Positions 23,032 to 32,499 of a stretch of DNA of 64,000 nt are shown in pieces. Source of the stretch: Proales similis (Eukaryota > Rotifera > Eurotatoria > Ploima > Proalidae); contig JAGVRJ010000002.1 of the NCBI GenBank assembly GCA_019059635.1, positions 1,922,001 through 1,986,000 on the forward strand. Reading direction: 5' to 3'. Numbering within the stretch: the stretch's first letter is position 1; every line of letters begins with the position of its first letter. A program made the position numbers and the translations under genes. A model generated the notes under the pieces. The model was not told the origin of the DNA. It searched no databases and saw nothing but the letters and a program-made list of their open reading frames with translations.

Positions 23032-24969
23032 CTACACTTGCCCACTCACAGCAATCGGTGCGTACATGTGCGGCTGCGAAAGAGAGATCTTTTGTGCGCC
23101 AGCCATTTGCAGGGCCGTTTTAAACAGACGTGCAGCCATCATTAGCCTTGGCTTGGAAGATCTCGCACATCTTTGAGTTAGCTCGACTCGACGCATCCAG
23201 GACTGAAGCTCAAACGGATCTTGCTGATTGAGGCGCTCCGATATAAGCTTCTCGTAGTCGTCCTCCTCTTCTTCTAGGGCTTCCGGCAGTGGTCCTGCTA
23301 GCTCCTGCTCGATTCCTGGACCTACAATTGTGCTCAGCTCAGCAGGCGCTTCAAGGTGATCAATCTCGGCAACAGGCATCGGCTCAAACATGTCGAACGC
23401 CGATGTCTCGATCGGCGCCGGAACCTCTAAACCACTCGGACGTCTTGAAGACGACTCGAGCATAGACTTGCGGCCTTGAGCTATGCTCACGCTTTCTCGT
23501 CTCATGGATCTTGTCTCCAGGCCGACAGCCGCTCGTGCCACATCTACCGGCTCTTGGATATCTGCCTCCGGGATCTCCCTTGCTCCGCCCACGTAAGAGA
23601 CTGGTCCTGGTCCGATTCGTTGAGTGATCATGTTACGTCTTAGGAGACGAGCTTTGACGAATAGATTCAATTCCCGGTCCGAATAGGTTTTCCGGGTGCT
23701 GCAGGCAAGCGCGCAAAGCGGGTGCACGAATAGGTCCTGTGTGATGAAGTCGTTAGATGTTTGAAAACGGTGCACTAGTCTGTAGTCCTGTGCCTCTATT
23801 TCAGAGGCGGGCTCTTGCATTCGTCGCCTTAGTTCTTCGTTTGACAACTCAGTTCGTTGGTCAATTAAAAGCCGGTGTTTTCGTATACGAGCCATTCGAC
23901 TAGTTCTTAGCTGCTGCTCTCGTCGACGTTCGTCTTGCTCGATTTCGACGGCCACCGGCTCATGCACCGGCTCGGCGACGGCCGCCTCTTCTGTAGTAGG
24001 GAACATAGCAGGCGGAGGAAAGGCTTCTTCCGGTATCGTCATCGAAACGGGCTCTTGTAGCGGCATGATGGTTTCTTCAGCCGGCTGCACAGGCGCAGGC
24101 AGACTGAAATCGGGCAAGTTTTCAATCTCCATGAAAGGCTCGCGGACGGACACTGGCAGCGGAGGCTTCTTTTGTCCGATCAAGAGCGAGGTTTTGCTCG
24201 CTTCCACTGTCTTTTCCAGATAGTCCATGCTGAACAAATCGAGCAAGGCCGGTGGCCGTGTCGAGTCGCCCTGTCGAACTCTTTCAAAAGATTCGTCCAT
24301 CACCGAGTCGATGGCGGTGAAGGAGAAGCCCAAGGCCGGAGCTGGGACTTGATCCTCTTCCATTGTGATCGGCGCGTTTGTTGTGTATTCGGGATGCTCG
24401 GTCTCGAAGGCGATCTGCTGAATGGCCGAGGGTATGTCGATGTCCATGCCGAACGTGATGTCCGGCAGGTTTTCCTTCAACGTAATCGCCTGCACATCGT
24501 GCACGTTGCTCTTGCGCGTTTTCGACTGTCTGTCAAGCAGCGTGAGCGGCAGATAAGAGGCCGTAATCTGTGCCTTCAGACTCAGCACATCGTCTAGCGG
24601 ATGGTTCAATTAACTGGCTGGTTCGTGTGGCTCATCGTAGCGGCTCATTGCACTTACCGTACAAGTAGACTGTCTTGCGTTTGAGAATCACTGTGAGGCC
24701 GAACATCAGATGAGAGCAGAGCAGAAGTGAAATGGCCGACGAGCAGCGAGTGTTGATTCCGTTCAACAATATCTCTCGAATCTCGTCGCACTTTTCGGTC
24801 AAGTCCAACTGAAGCACTTCCACTTTGCTCAGTTTGGACGCGTGGTGCGCCGCAAGCCTAAAACCAATCAAATACTGACCAAACTGAGGGTCCTGATTGA
24901 GTGAACGAAACTTTACCAGACCGGACCGAATCGGCCTCGTCTCTTGAGCAGTTCGCTTTGAATGTTCAT
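23032..24969 (-). CDS. Rad21/Rec8-family cohesin kleisin, more Rec8-like
   Basis: Three exons (24969-24917, 24857-24658, 24593-23032) splice in frame to 604 residues. The kleisin N-domain is recognisable: KRRGRFGPVWLAAHHASKLS corresponds to the Rad21 SKRGPLAKIWLAAHW block, with the same 19-residue distance from Met to the WL pair, followed by ISLLLCSHLMFGLTVILKRK and TVYLYDD. The C-terminal winged helix is present (MMAARLFKTALQMAGAQKIS, LSQPHMYAPIAV), as is a middle block (KHRLLIDQRTELSNEELRRR). The long linker is rich in Glu, Pro and Ala. Kleisins close the Smc1-Smc3 ring; Rec8 does this in meiosis, and separase cleaves the linker. Rec8 rather than Rad21 is suggested by the SxLLCSHLxxG pattern and strong divergence. 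The usual MFY start is replaced by MNI. Confidence 0.75.
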
Positions 24970-25362
24970 TTTGAGAGTACCTGAGCCCATCGCGCAGATC
25001 GACGTTAAATAGATCTAGTTTGTTTTCCTCAACCAATTAGCACCTGAGTTGAATGCGTGAGCCGATTGATCAGTAAAACCGACCGGCTCCGGTGAGCACT
25101 CTAGTCGATCAGGGAGGTTAGAATTGAGAGCGAAAGGACGTGCGAACACGGGCTCTTGCTTCAAACGAATTGAGAGTGTCACACCAAAGTGCAAAATAAT
25201 GCATCTAATTTTAGCCAAGGCCGTGCAATGCCGCTCGAAATTGAGCGCTAATTGGCCGGCCGTGCAGACCTCTTCCGCCCTCCGCTCACTCCCTCTCTTC
25301 ATTCGACTTGCCCCGTCTGAAGACGAACTGAACGCTTTTAATAATTTTTTTCTTTATTTTGC
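24970..25362. other. Promoter interval of the kleisin gene
   Basis: About 390 bp between the LRRC46 stop and the kleisin ATG. The in-frame ATG-less sequence and the overlapping frame upstream of 24969 do not resemble kleisin sequence, so they are treated as UTR or promoter. No RNA gene or repeat was seen. Confidence 0.4.
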
Positions 25363-26097
25363 TCAATCTGAAGGTGTTTTGCTGCGAGCCGACATGTTCT
25401 CATTGTAAGAGCTGTGAGCGAGGTCCAACTGAGCTCGACGTTGTTGCCAAACTTTCTCCAAAGTGCCGACGTCCAATTTCTGCCGCTGCCGAGAACGTTC
25501 GATAATTCGCTGCTGAATCGACTCCATCGTGTCCACAGTGTCCGATTCAAAGTCGGCCTGAGTGTCATCGTCGCTTGAGACGACAAGCTGGCCGTTGAGC
25601 TGAATGAGGCGACTGAGGCGCTTCTCAAGTGGTTCGATCAACTTTGACCAGACTTGGGACTCTGAACAAGCATTGAGTCGAAGATCGAGGAAGCTCACCG
25701 ACCTGGGCAGCTCGTCGACATCGAAATTGTCTATTTTGTTATCGGACAGGTCGAGCAGACGTAGTTGCTCGAGTCGTTTCAGATTTTCTATTTTGCGAAT
25801 CGAGTTGGACGAGAGAACCAGAAATTTGAGGCTGCTGAGATGGTCCAGGTTCTCGATGCGTTCGATCAAGTTCGCCTGCAAATAGAGATGCGTTACGCGG
25901 CCGAGGTACTCGGTCAAATTATCGATTCTGACGATGCGCTCGCGGTCAAGTCGTATGTTGCTCAGATTGAATATTCGCTCGGCCAGCTCGTCAGGGGAGA
26001 GCTTGTCGCTTTCATCTGACAGATTTCGCCGAATGATCATCGCCAAACTGATTTCCTGGCCTTTGACCAATTCAGTCGACTCGTCTTCCTCCTGCAT
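25363..26097 (-). CDS. LRRC46: LRRC46 orthologue, leucine-rich-repeat flagellar protein
   Basis: Single exon of 244 residues. The N-terminal IRRNLS-x(n)-ERIFNLSNIRLDRERI matches the conserved opening of vertebrate LRRC46 (TKRNLTF...VRLDREGI). SDS22-like repeats follow: LTEYLGRVTHLYLQANLIER, IENLDHLSSLKFLVLSSNSI, RKIENLKRLEQLRLLDLSDN, then an ELPRSVSFLDLRLNAC cap corresponding to the family's EFPQSLLILNLSGNSC. The C-terminus is polar and helical. LRRC46 is needed for sperm-tail assembly in mouse and belongs to the set of LRR proteins found in motile cilia. An X-box-like motif lies 62 bp upstream of the ATG. No intron is needed to keep the frame. Confidence 0.8.
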   Translation of the reverse strand: MQEEDESTELVKGQEISLAMIIRRNLSDESDKLSPDELAERIFNLSNIRLDRERIVRIDNLTEYLGRVTHLYLQANLIERIENLDHLSSLKFLVLSSNSIRKIENLKRLEQLRLLDLSDNKIDNFDVDELPRSVSFLDLRLNACSESQVWSKLIEPLEKRLSRLIQLNGQLVVSSDDDTQADFESDTVDTMESIQQRIIERSRQRQKLDVGTLEKVWQQRRAQLDLAHSSYNENMSARSKTPSD

Positions 26098-26158
26098 CTT
26101 GCTTGCTTTGATACTCGAATTTAATTCCAGGCTTCTAATTCAAGGAATTCAATGCCCA

Positions 26159-26172
26159 GAAACCATAGCAAC
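26159..26172 (+). promoter_or_regulatory. X-box-like RFX site upstream of LRRC46
   Basis: GAAACCATAGCAAC matches GTHNYYATRRNAAC at 13 of 14 positions (second base A instead of T), and its right half-site AGCAAC is perfect. It lies 62 bp upstream of the LRRC46 start codon (gene on the minus strand), within the distance range usual for X-boxes in ciliary genes. Confidence 0.5.
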
Positions 26173-26535
26173 GAGACCAAAGAAAAGTTGACGCACTTCT
26201 TCCCCCTTTGCCGAAGCCGCTTTCAATACAATGTCATTTGGCCAGTCATGTTCGCCAGTCCCAATCATAAAAACGGAAGCTTGTTTTTTTGGATTATTGA
26301 AAGTTTTTTTTTTTTTTGATTGAATTTTATAAATCATCACCACTGTAATAATCTTAATAATAATGAAATGTGGCAAATTGAAGCGATTTGGAGCACAAGC
26401 TGTGTGGCGGCCGTGCGGGTTAAATTGTTGAATTGGAATACAAAATTGGAATAAACAAACATCTTTTTTGTGTCATCATTTCAGACTGAGATAATTGAAT
26501 AAAGAACAGCATCTGGTAAAAGAAAATTAAACGAT
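26173..26535. other. Intergenic interval between LRRC46 and brat
   Basis: AT-rich, with T runs near 26284-26318. Holds the 3' UTR of brat and the distal promoter of LRRC46. Nothing else was seen. Confidence 0.4.
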
Positions 26536-29271
26536 TCAGAATAGATTGTAGGATTCAATGTTTTGATTTAGAGCGCCAGTGTACGAGTCACTCTGACGAG
26601 AGTCTTCGTCGTACAGCGCATTGTTGAACAAATCCATTTGGTGAAGGATGGCACCAAAGTCGGATTGAGCGTCGCCGAACGGCTTGAGCTCCTGAGATTG
26701 AGAAGGAGAGAAGGCGTTTGTCTGGAAGAATGGAATCAGGTTGGAGCCTTGGGCATCAGAGCCTGAGAACAAGTTTTGCGGTGTGGCCGCTTGCAAGTAG
26801 CCGTTCTGACCGGCCGACACGTACTTGTACGCGTAGATGCGATAGTCCTTGCTGGCGAGCACGATTGTGCCGTCGTCCATCAGGGCAATGTCAAAGCATT
26901 GCGCGTGCTTGTTCTTTGACTCGAGCGCATTGAGCAGCTTGCCGTCCTGAGTGAACACGGTCAAGTTGAAGTTGTTGTGGTTGTCGGCGATGAGCACTTC
27001 GTTGTTGGCGTTTATGCCCACGCCGATCGGATAGTTGGTGAGGCCCTCGCAGCCGATCTGTCGCAGCAAATTGCCCTGATAGTCGAACACTTTGACGCAG
27101 TGCGCCCTGTTGTCGCTTATGTAGATCTCCTCGCGGTAGTTGTTGCTGCTGTTGGGAGTCGAGCAGCAGACGCCGTTCGGAAACTCGAGATACTTTGAGC
27201 AGTTGAACTTTTGAAGTATGTAGCCGTTCAGATCGAATATGATCACACGCATCACTTTGCACTCGACCACAATTATTCGGCCCTTGTAATCGACGCACAC
27301 GCCACGCGGATGCTGAAGAATGTTGGCGCCGAATTTACGCACAAAATGTCCGTACTTGTTGTAGATTTGAATTTGATGCGTTGGCGATCGCTCAGTGACC
27401 ACAATGTCGCCGGTCTGCTTGACCACGCTCACTCGGTTCGGATAGAGCAGCTGGCCATCACGTTTGCCGCATTCGCCGAATTTAAATTTAAATCGGCCCT
27501 CTTTGTCGAATATTTGAATTCGATGCGAGTTGGTGTCGGCCACTATGATGTCGTTGTTTGAGTTGATGGCCACACCAGACGGCTCAGTGAACTGGCCGTC
27601 ATTGATGCCGAATTCGCCAAATTTGCAGTGGTAGACCATTTTGGTACGAGGCACGGCCACAGCAGGAGCGTGCTGCGATCCATTGCTGAGAGAATTGAAC
27701 GCGTTCAATTGACTTAGGAGGTCGCCGTTGAGCTCTGAGCTCAGCTGACGAAGGCTTTCTTGGCCGCCACTCAGCTGCGCTCTCAACGAACTTGGAATCA
27801 AATTGGCCGGAATACGTGAGATGACACTCGTTCCGTTGGGGCTCATTGTTTTGTGGACAAGAGCGGCGCCAGGCAGTTTCTGCAGATTATCATCCTCTTC
27901 TCCTTGATCAGCATTCAGCAGACTCTCGCCAAAGTAGCTTTTTAAAAACGCGCTGCTCAATGAATTTGAATCGTTCACATCGGCCTTGGGCTCGTCATAA
28001 GTGCTCATCGGACTCCAGTGCGAGTCAGAGTAGCCAGCAGGCGTATTGCTGTTGCTCGACTTCATCACTGAAACAGGACTTGTGATAAGCTCGCTGCCGA
28101 TCGGCGACATGAACGAGGCCGACTCGGTCTTGTTTGTTTCGCATTGGACGTTGAGGGGAGCCTGCGAGCCAGCCTGGTTGATGCGAATGTAGCCGAACGT
28201 GTTCCTGATCGAGGTCTGAATGGCGGAGAAATTCGACAAGAACTCAATCGACTGAAGCGCGTCAATGGTCTTGAGGTTGCCAATCAGCTGACCGTTGAGT
28301 GCCAGGACATTGTTCAGCTCGGCCAATTGACTTAACTTGGCGTTCATGCTCTCGACGAATGTGTTGAGCGCAGCCGAGCCGTTCTCATTGTCAAGGCCGT
28401 CGACTGTCTGCTGCGTGGCCTCGCTCATCAGAATTTCAATCTCCCGCTCGAGCTCTTGCTTCCTGATCTCCATTTGATATTGCGTCTGCAGCTGCTTGTT
28501 CAAGTTCTGATTTTGACTTGACAACAGAAACTGGCTGATTGTGCTCAGCTCCTTTTTCAAGTACTCTTTTCGCTCCTTGATCATTTGCAGGTAGAAATTG
28601 TAGGTCTTTTGTATCTCGTTCTCGATCGCAGTCATTTGGTTTATTTGTCTTATTTGCTGCGCCTCGCTCGTCTGCTTAGATTGAAGAGCGTTCAACTTCA
28701 CTTGCTTCTGATAGTTGTCGTTCGCCTGTTCGATTTGAGCCTGAAACTGCTGCATGTAATACTTCAGCTTGTCTTTGAGCATCTCGCTCGAGCAGGCCTT
28801 GAGCAAGCAATCGGCGCCGATCTGTTCTCTCTGACTTTCGTCCGAGTGGCGACGACGCTTGATCAGGTCACCGCCGTACTGTGAGCCCTCCTCGACTGCG
28901 TCGCTCACTTTGGTCTTGTAGTTTGACTTTGACTCGACTTCGGCCAGGCCCATCTTGCACAAACTGCTCGACGCACTGCCGTTGTTATTTATCTCATCGG
29001 CAGGCTCGCATCTACTGGCCAAACTGACCAGTTTATGCTGAGGCATGTCAAGATAGATCACTTGGTGTTCAAGTAAACAATTCGAGCAGAGACATTGGAC
29101 ACAGTCAATGCACTTGGCAATGGCCATCTGAATCTGCTGCTGTTGCTGGATTTGATCTCCAATTTGATGCTGCTCTGACAGCTGGCTCTCTCCACCATAA
29201 TCGTTATGTTGCTGCTGGCCATCAAGCGCGGCTCGCTCTTTGCATTTTGTGCACTCAATTTCGAGCATCAT
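26536..29271 (-). CDS. brat: Brain tumor (Brat) orthologue, TRIM-NHL RNA-binding translational repressor
   Basis: Single exon of 911 residues. The N-terminus has a Cys-rich region (CTKC, then CIDCVQCLCSNCLLEHQ and a later QHKLV) fitting one B-box zinc module; no RING is visible, as in fly Brat. A coiled coil follows (about 170-340), then a Ser/Asn-rich linker. The C-terminal six-bladed NHL propeller (about 560-830) is nearly fly-like: HCKFGEFGINDGQFTEPSGV, IIVADTNSHRIQIFDKEGRF, GDIVVTERSPTHQIQIYN, VRKFGANILQHPRGV, RIIVVECKVMRVIIFD, EFPNGV, ADNHNNFNLTVFTQDGK. Fly Brat binds UUGUU-type RNA motifs through this propeller and acts with Pumilio and Nanos in translational repression and neural stem-cell differentiation. 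The gene is uninterrupted, while most neighbours have short introns. A tail of about 80 residues follows the NHL domain. Confidence 0.93.
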   Translation of the reverse strand: MMLEIECTKCKERAALDGQQQHNDYGGESQLSEQHQIGDQIQQQQQIQMAIAKCIDCVQCLCSNCLLEHQVIYLDMPQHKLVSLASRCEPADEINNNGSASSSLCKMGLAEVESKSNYKTKVSDAVEEGSQYGGDLIKRRRHSDESQREQIGADCLLKACSSEMLKDKLKYYMQQFQAQIEQANDNYQKQVKLNALQSKQTSEAQQIRQINQMTAIENEIQKTYNFYLQMIKERKEYLKKELSTISQFLLSSQNQNLNKQLQTQYQMEIRKQELEREIEILMSEATQQTVDGLDNENGSAALNTFVESMNAKLSQLAELNNVLALNGQLIGNLKTIDALQSIEFLSNFSAIQTSIRNTFGYIRINQAGSQAPLNVQCETNKTESASFMSPIGSELITSPVSVMKSSNSNTPAGYSDSHWSPMSTYDEPKADVNDSNSLSSAFLKSYFGESLLNADQGEEDDNLQKLPGAALVHKTMSPNGTSVISRIPANLIPSSLRAQLSGGQESLRQLSSELNGDLLSQLNAFNSLSNGSQHAPAVAVPRTKMVYHCKFGEFGINDGQFTEPSGVAINSNNDIIVADTNSHRIQIFDKEGRFKFKFGECGKRDGQLLYPNRVSVVKQTGDIVVTERSPTHQIQIYNKYGHFVRKFGANILQHPRGVCVDYKGRIIVVECKVMRVIIFDLNGYILQKFNCSKYLEFPNGVCCSTPNSSNNYREEIYISDNRAHCVKVFDYQGNLLRQIGCEGLTNYPIGVGINANNEVLIADNHNNFNLTVFTQDGKLLNALESKNKHAQCFDIALMDDGTIVLASKDYRIYAYKYVSAGQNGYLQAATPQNLFSGSDAQGSNLIPFFQTNAFSPSQSQELKPFGDAQSDFGAILHQMDLFNNALYDEDSRQSDSYTGALNQNIESYNLF

Positions 29272-30305
29272 TTTGCAGTTTTCAATTAATTAAGTGGCTG
29301 ATTGGTTGATTGATTGGTTTGTTATTAATTATTGAATTCAAAACGCTTTGTGCTTATTTAAAAATCTTTCAAACTTAAACTTGGTCAATCCGGTTGCGAA
29401 TCTCTGTGTGTGTGTGATAAGCCGGGCCGCGTGCGGTCTCTAACAAAATCTCTTTTTTGCGCTAAATAAGTCTAGAGAGCGAACGCTAGCTCTTCTTAAA
29501 TAATCATGTTCGTACGCTCAGCCTTGAATTCGTTCGTTCGCTCGCTCGCTCTCTTGTTTGTTGAATCGCAGATCGCTCGGCAAAGCCAACGTTCAGCATT
29601 GGCTTCATTCGTTCAGCGCCGCTTTTCTCGTCCGCCCGCTTTGCGCGCTCCGACTCGCTGGCCGCAGTTTTGTATAATTTCTATTCATCTCCGTTCATCT
29701 CGTTCATGTATTCGCTTAGCAGTTCACCAATCGACTTGGTCTAGAAAACAAGTGTAAATATAAACACTGCTGCTGATCGTGCAATTTCAAACAAAGCCAG
29801 GCCAAGTTTCACCGAATACTTCAGCGATCAACGTTTCTCAAGCCAAACGGCTTAGTCGATTCGCTTCACAGTCTTGTCGGTTTGCTCCTCTAAGCGGTCA
29901 ATAGCCCCGACCTATTCATACAAATCGACTGTCTCTTGTCAGTTTGATTTTGAACTCTGCTCGTTCATTCGGAGGCTGAATTACTTATGCGCTCTTGTTC
30001 TTTGGTGAGGCATGTTTCAGCTCCCATCGATTCTGAGTTGGGCCTTTGGAGGCAAACACGGCCGGCCTTAATGCATGTACTACCATGCGCGCGTTATATA
30101 AGAGAAGATATTTGAATGCAATAAAATTGAAAATAAAGATTTCGGAGTAGATAACTCATTTGGGTTAAAAAGCCAACGAAACACTTGCGACCTCGTGGCC
30201 CATATTTGCCAAAATTTTTCCCATTTTCAATCAGACGTCCTCTTCAGACAAATAAAGCAAAATGCCAACGAATGGTAGAAAGTCTGGCGCATTCTCTTCT
30301 TCACA
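29272..30305. other. Divergent promoter interval of about 1 kb (brat / SLC17)
   Basis: Separates the brat ATG (minus) from the SLC17 ATG (plus). Contains a TTGATTGATTGG-type run just upstream of brat, a repeated CGTTCGCTCG-type stretch near 29530-29560, and a TATA-like TTATATAAGAG near 30094. No coding exon was supported. Confidence 0.45.
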
Positions 30306-32355
30306 ATGGCTTTTGACGCAAATAAAGGGCAATCGAGGATCCTGTTCTCGTGTCGATTCTACTTGGCCGTGTTTGTGTTCTTTGGCTTGGCCATATTTTA
30401 CATGCAACGAATCAACATGAGCCTTTCAATAATCTGCATGGTCAACCACACGGCCGTTCAGCCGAATCGAACTCTCTCGCTGACTCAACTCGACTCGAGC
30501 GAGTGTGCTCGTCAGCTAGGCAACCAAAGCCGCAGTGAAGTGAACAATGTGAGATCCACTCGACAGGCCCGTGCCTGGTCAAATCTTGCTAAAGTCTAAC
30601 ATTCGCCTGGATCAGGATGGCAGCTTCGAATGGTCCAAACAGCAGCAGGGCCTCATACTGTCCGCCTTCTTCTACGGATACTTTCTCAACCAAGTAAGCC
30701 GTTTCGAGTCGATTCGAGTTGAAATAAACAATAAATCCGATCGGTCAAGCTGCCCAGTGGCTGGATCGCTTTCAAGTTCGGCGGTCAACGACTGCTCAGT
30801 CTGTGCATTTTGCTCGGCTCTGTTTTCTTCTTCATCGTTCCGTTCGCCGCCCGCTTCAACTACCACATGCTTCTGTTGTGCAAGTTTCTGATCGGATTCT
30901 TTCAAGTTAGACTCGCTTGTGCAACGCAAAAGTCTGGAACTGTTGAATTTCATTCGGTTCACAAGGCAGGCGTGTTCTCTTCTCTGGGCGTCATGTGGGT
31001 AAACTGGACGCCGACGAGCGAACGCAGCCGTTTGATCGGCATCTCTGGCACTGGCGTTCAAGTAGGCAACATAATCGCACTGCCGATAAGCTCGTACCTT
31101 TGCGTCCATGGCCTTGATGGCGGCTGGCCGAGCATATTCTACTTATTCGGATCGCTCGGTATCGTCTGGAGCGTTCTCTTTCTATTCTTGTTTGCCGACA
31201 CGCCCAGCAAGCAAAAGCTCATCTCTGACAAAGAGCGCGCCTACATTCGCTCGAACGTGCAGGCCAACGTTTCTTTCCCGGTTGGTTCAATTTCAATTCT
31301 GCTTCATGTCGGCGCTCGGCCAAAAAGTTTCGTCAAAAGTCAAAAGTGCCTTGGAGAGCAATGCTCACCTCGCCCATATGCATCGTGTTCTGCGTCTGCT
31401 TTTTCTGCATTTATTTCGGCCTTTACTTTTACGTGGCTCTCTTACCCAGTCTCATACGCGACGTGCTCGCCTTTGACATCAAATCGGTCAGTCAGTCTTG
31501 ATTGAATTCGACGCGAACAGCTCTCACTCGAGCATTACTCCAGAACGGCCTTGTCTCTTCGTTGCCGTTTTTGGCCAACTTTCTGTTCGGTGTCTGGTCA
31601 AGCTTTTTAGCCGACCGTCTCATTCAGATTGAACTGATTTCAGTTTTAAATGTTCGACGGCTTTTCACTGCCATCGGTCAGTTCGTCCACCTTCAGTCAA
31701 TTCAAATGCCGCCAGCTAATCTCTGCAATTATATTAGGAACGCTTGGTCCCATGCTGATGTTGTTCTCGATTTCTTTCGTCGGCTGCTCCGATCCGCTGC
31801 TTCTAATTTGTCTCCTCACTCTGGGCCATGCATTCGCGTTCGACATTTTTTTTTATTATTTCGAGCGAAATTTCACTTTTTTTCTTTTAACTGCCGCTCA
31901 CTTGATTCACATTTGCAGGGCTTTGAATTTCAGCGGAGGAATTCACGTAAATTTGTACGAGGTCGCTGGTCCCTACACCAGCATATTGATCAGCATTGTG
32001 AACATGTGCGGAAACCTTTCTGGCCTGGTCGTGCCATATCTGGCTTCTATTCTCACACCGAACGTAGACACATAACAATTGTCGATTTAATTGACAGCTT
32101 GCACTAATTTTAGCCCCTGAAAAGCACAAGGCGCATGAATGGAATCGGATGCTATGGATCACAGGCGGCGTTTACTTGCTCTGCTTTTTAATTTACGCCG
32201 CGTGTGCGGACATCAACGTTCAGCAGTGGGCTTGCACAACTGACGATGACGATTATGAAGAAGAGGAGCACGAAAAATGCCAGGAGGCAACTCATGACGA
32301 TTATAGACCAAGTGGCCAGCCGCTAATCAAACAGCATCACAAACAGCCACTGTGA
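30306..32355 (+). CDS. SLC17 (sialin/vesicular transporter-type) MFS anion transporter
   Basis: Nine exons (30306-30548, 30616-30693, 30750-30905, 30966-31280, 31340-31486, 31544-31676, 31738-31837, 31919-32063, 32131-32355) splice in frame to 513 residues. SLC17 proteins move organic anions or phosphate, often coupled to H+ or membrane potential, in lysosomes, synaptic vesicles or plasma membrane. Seen: TM1 (FYLAVFVFFGLAIFYMQRIN) running into MSLSIICMVNHT, a glycosylated first loop, SAFFYGYFLNQ-LPSGW, the signature MWVNWTPTSERSRL, GNIIALPISSYLC, VPWRAMLTSP before TM7, NGLVSSLPFLANFL, and ALNFSGG in the last third. The C-terminus is acidic then His/Gln-rich. The substrate cannot be told. The first ATG giving the family start was chosen; a short upstream frame at 30262 is out of frame. 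Confidence 0.88.
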
Positions 32356-32453
32356 TTAAAATTTCTTAAAACGGCTTTCAAAAACGCGATGAATAAAATT
32401 TGAAGACGAATTTCGCATGAGGAAATTGCTTGAAACCAGGTTACAGAGTGGCG

Positions 32454-32462
32454 TATATAAAG
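32454..32462 (+). promoter_or_regulatory. TATA box of the first tandem GPCR gene
   Basis: TATATAAAG lies 38 bp upstream of ATG 32500. With a start about 30 bp downstream, the 5' UTR would be only about 10-15 bases. Confidence 0.6.
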
Positions 32463-32499
32463 GCACGTCTCTTGTTCAGATTTTCATGCAGATTGCAAC

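Noticed and set aside
24632-25036. Open frame starting MVEENKLD as the kleisin N-terminus
   Set aside because: Only its second half is kleisin. A 59-bp intron (24916-24858) joins another frame that gives LLKRRGRFGPVWLAAHH, aligned without gaps to Rad21 from Met1 to the WL pair.
26718-28884. Plus-strand frames opposite brat
   Set aside because: Antisense shadows of the NHL and coiled-coil coding sequence; composition follows from the minus-strand codons.
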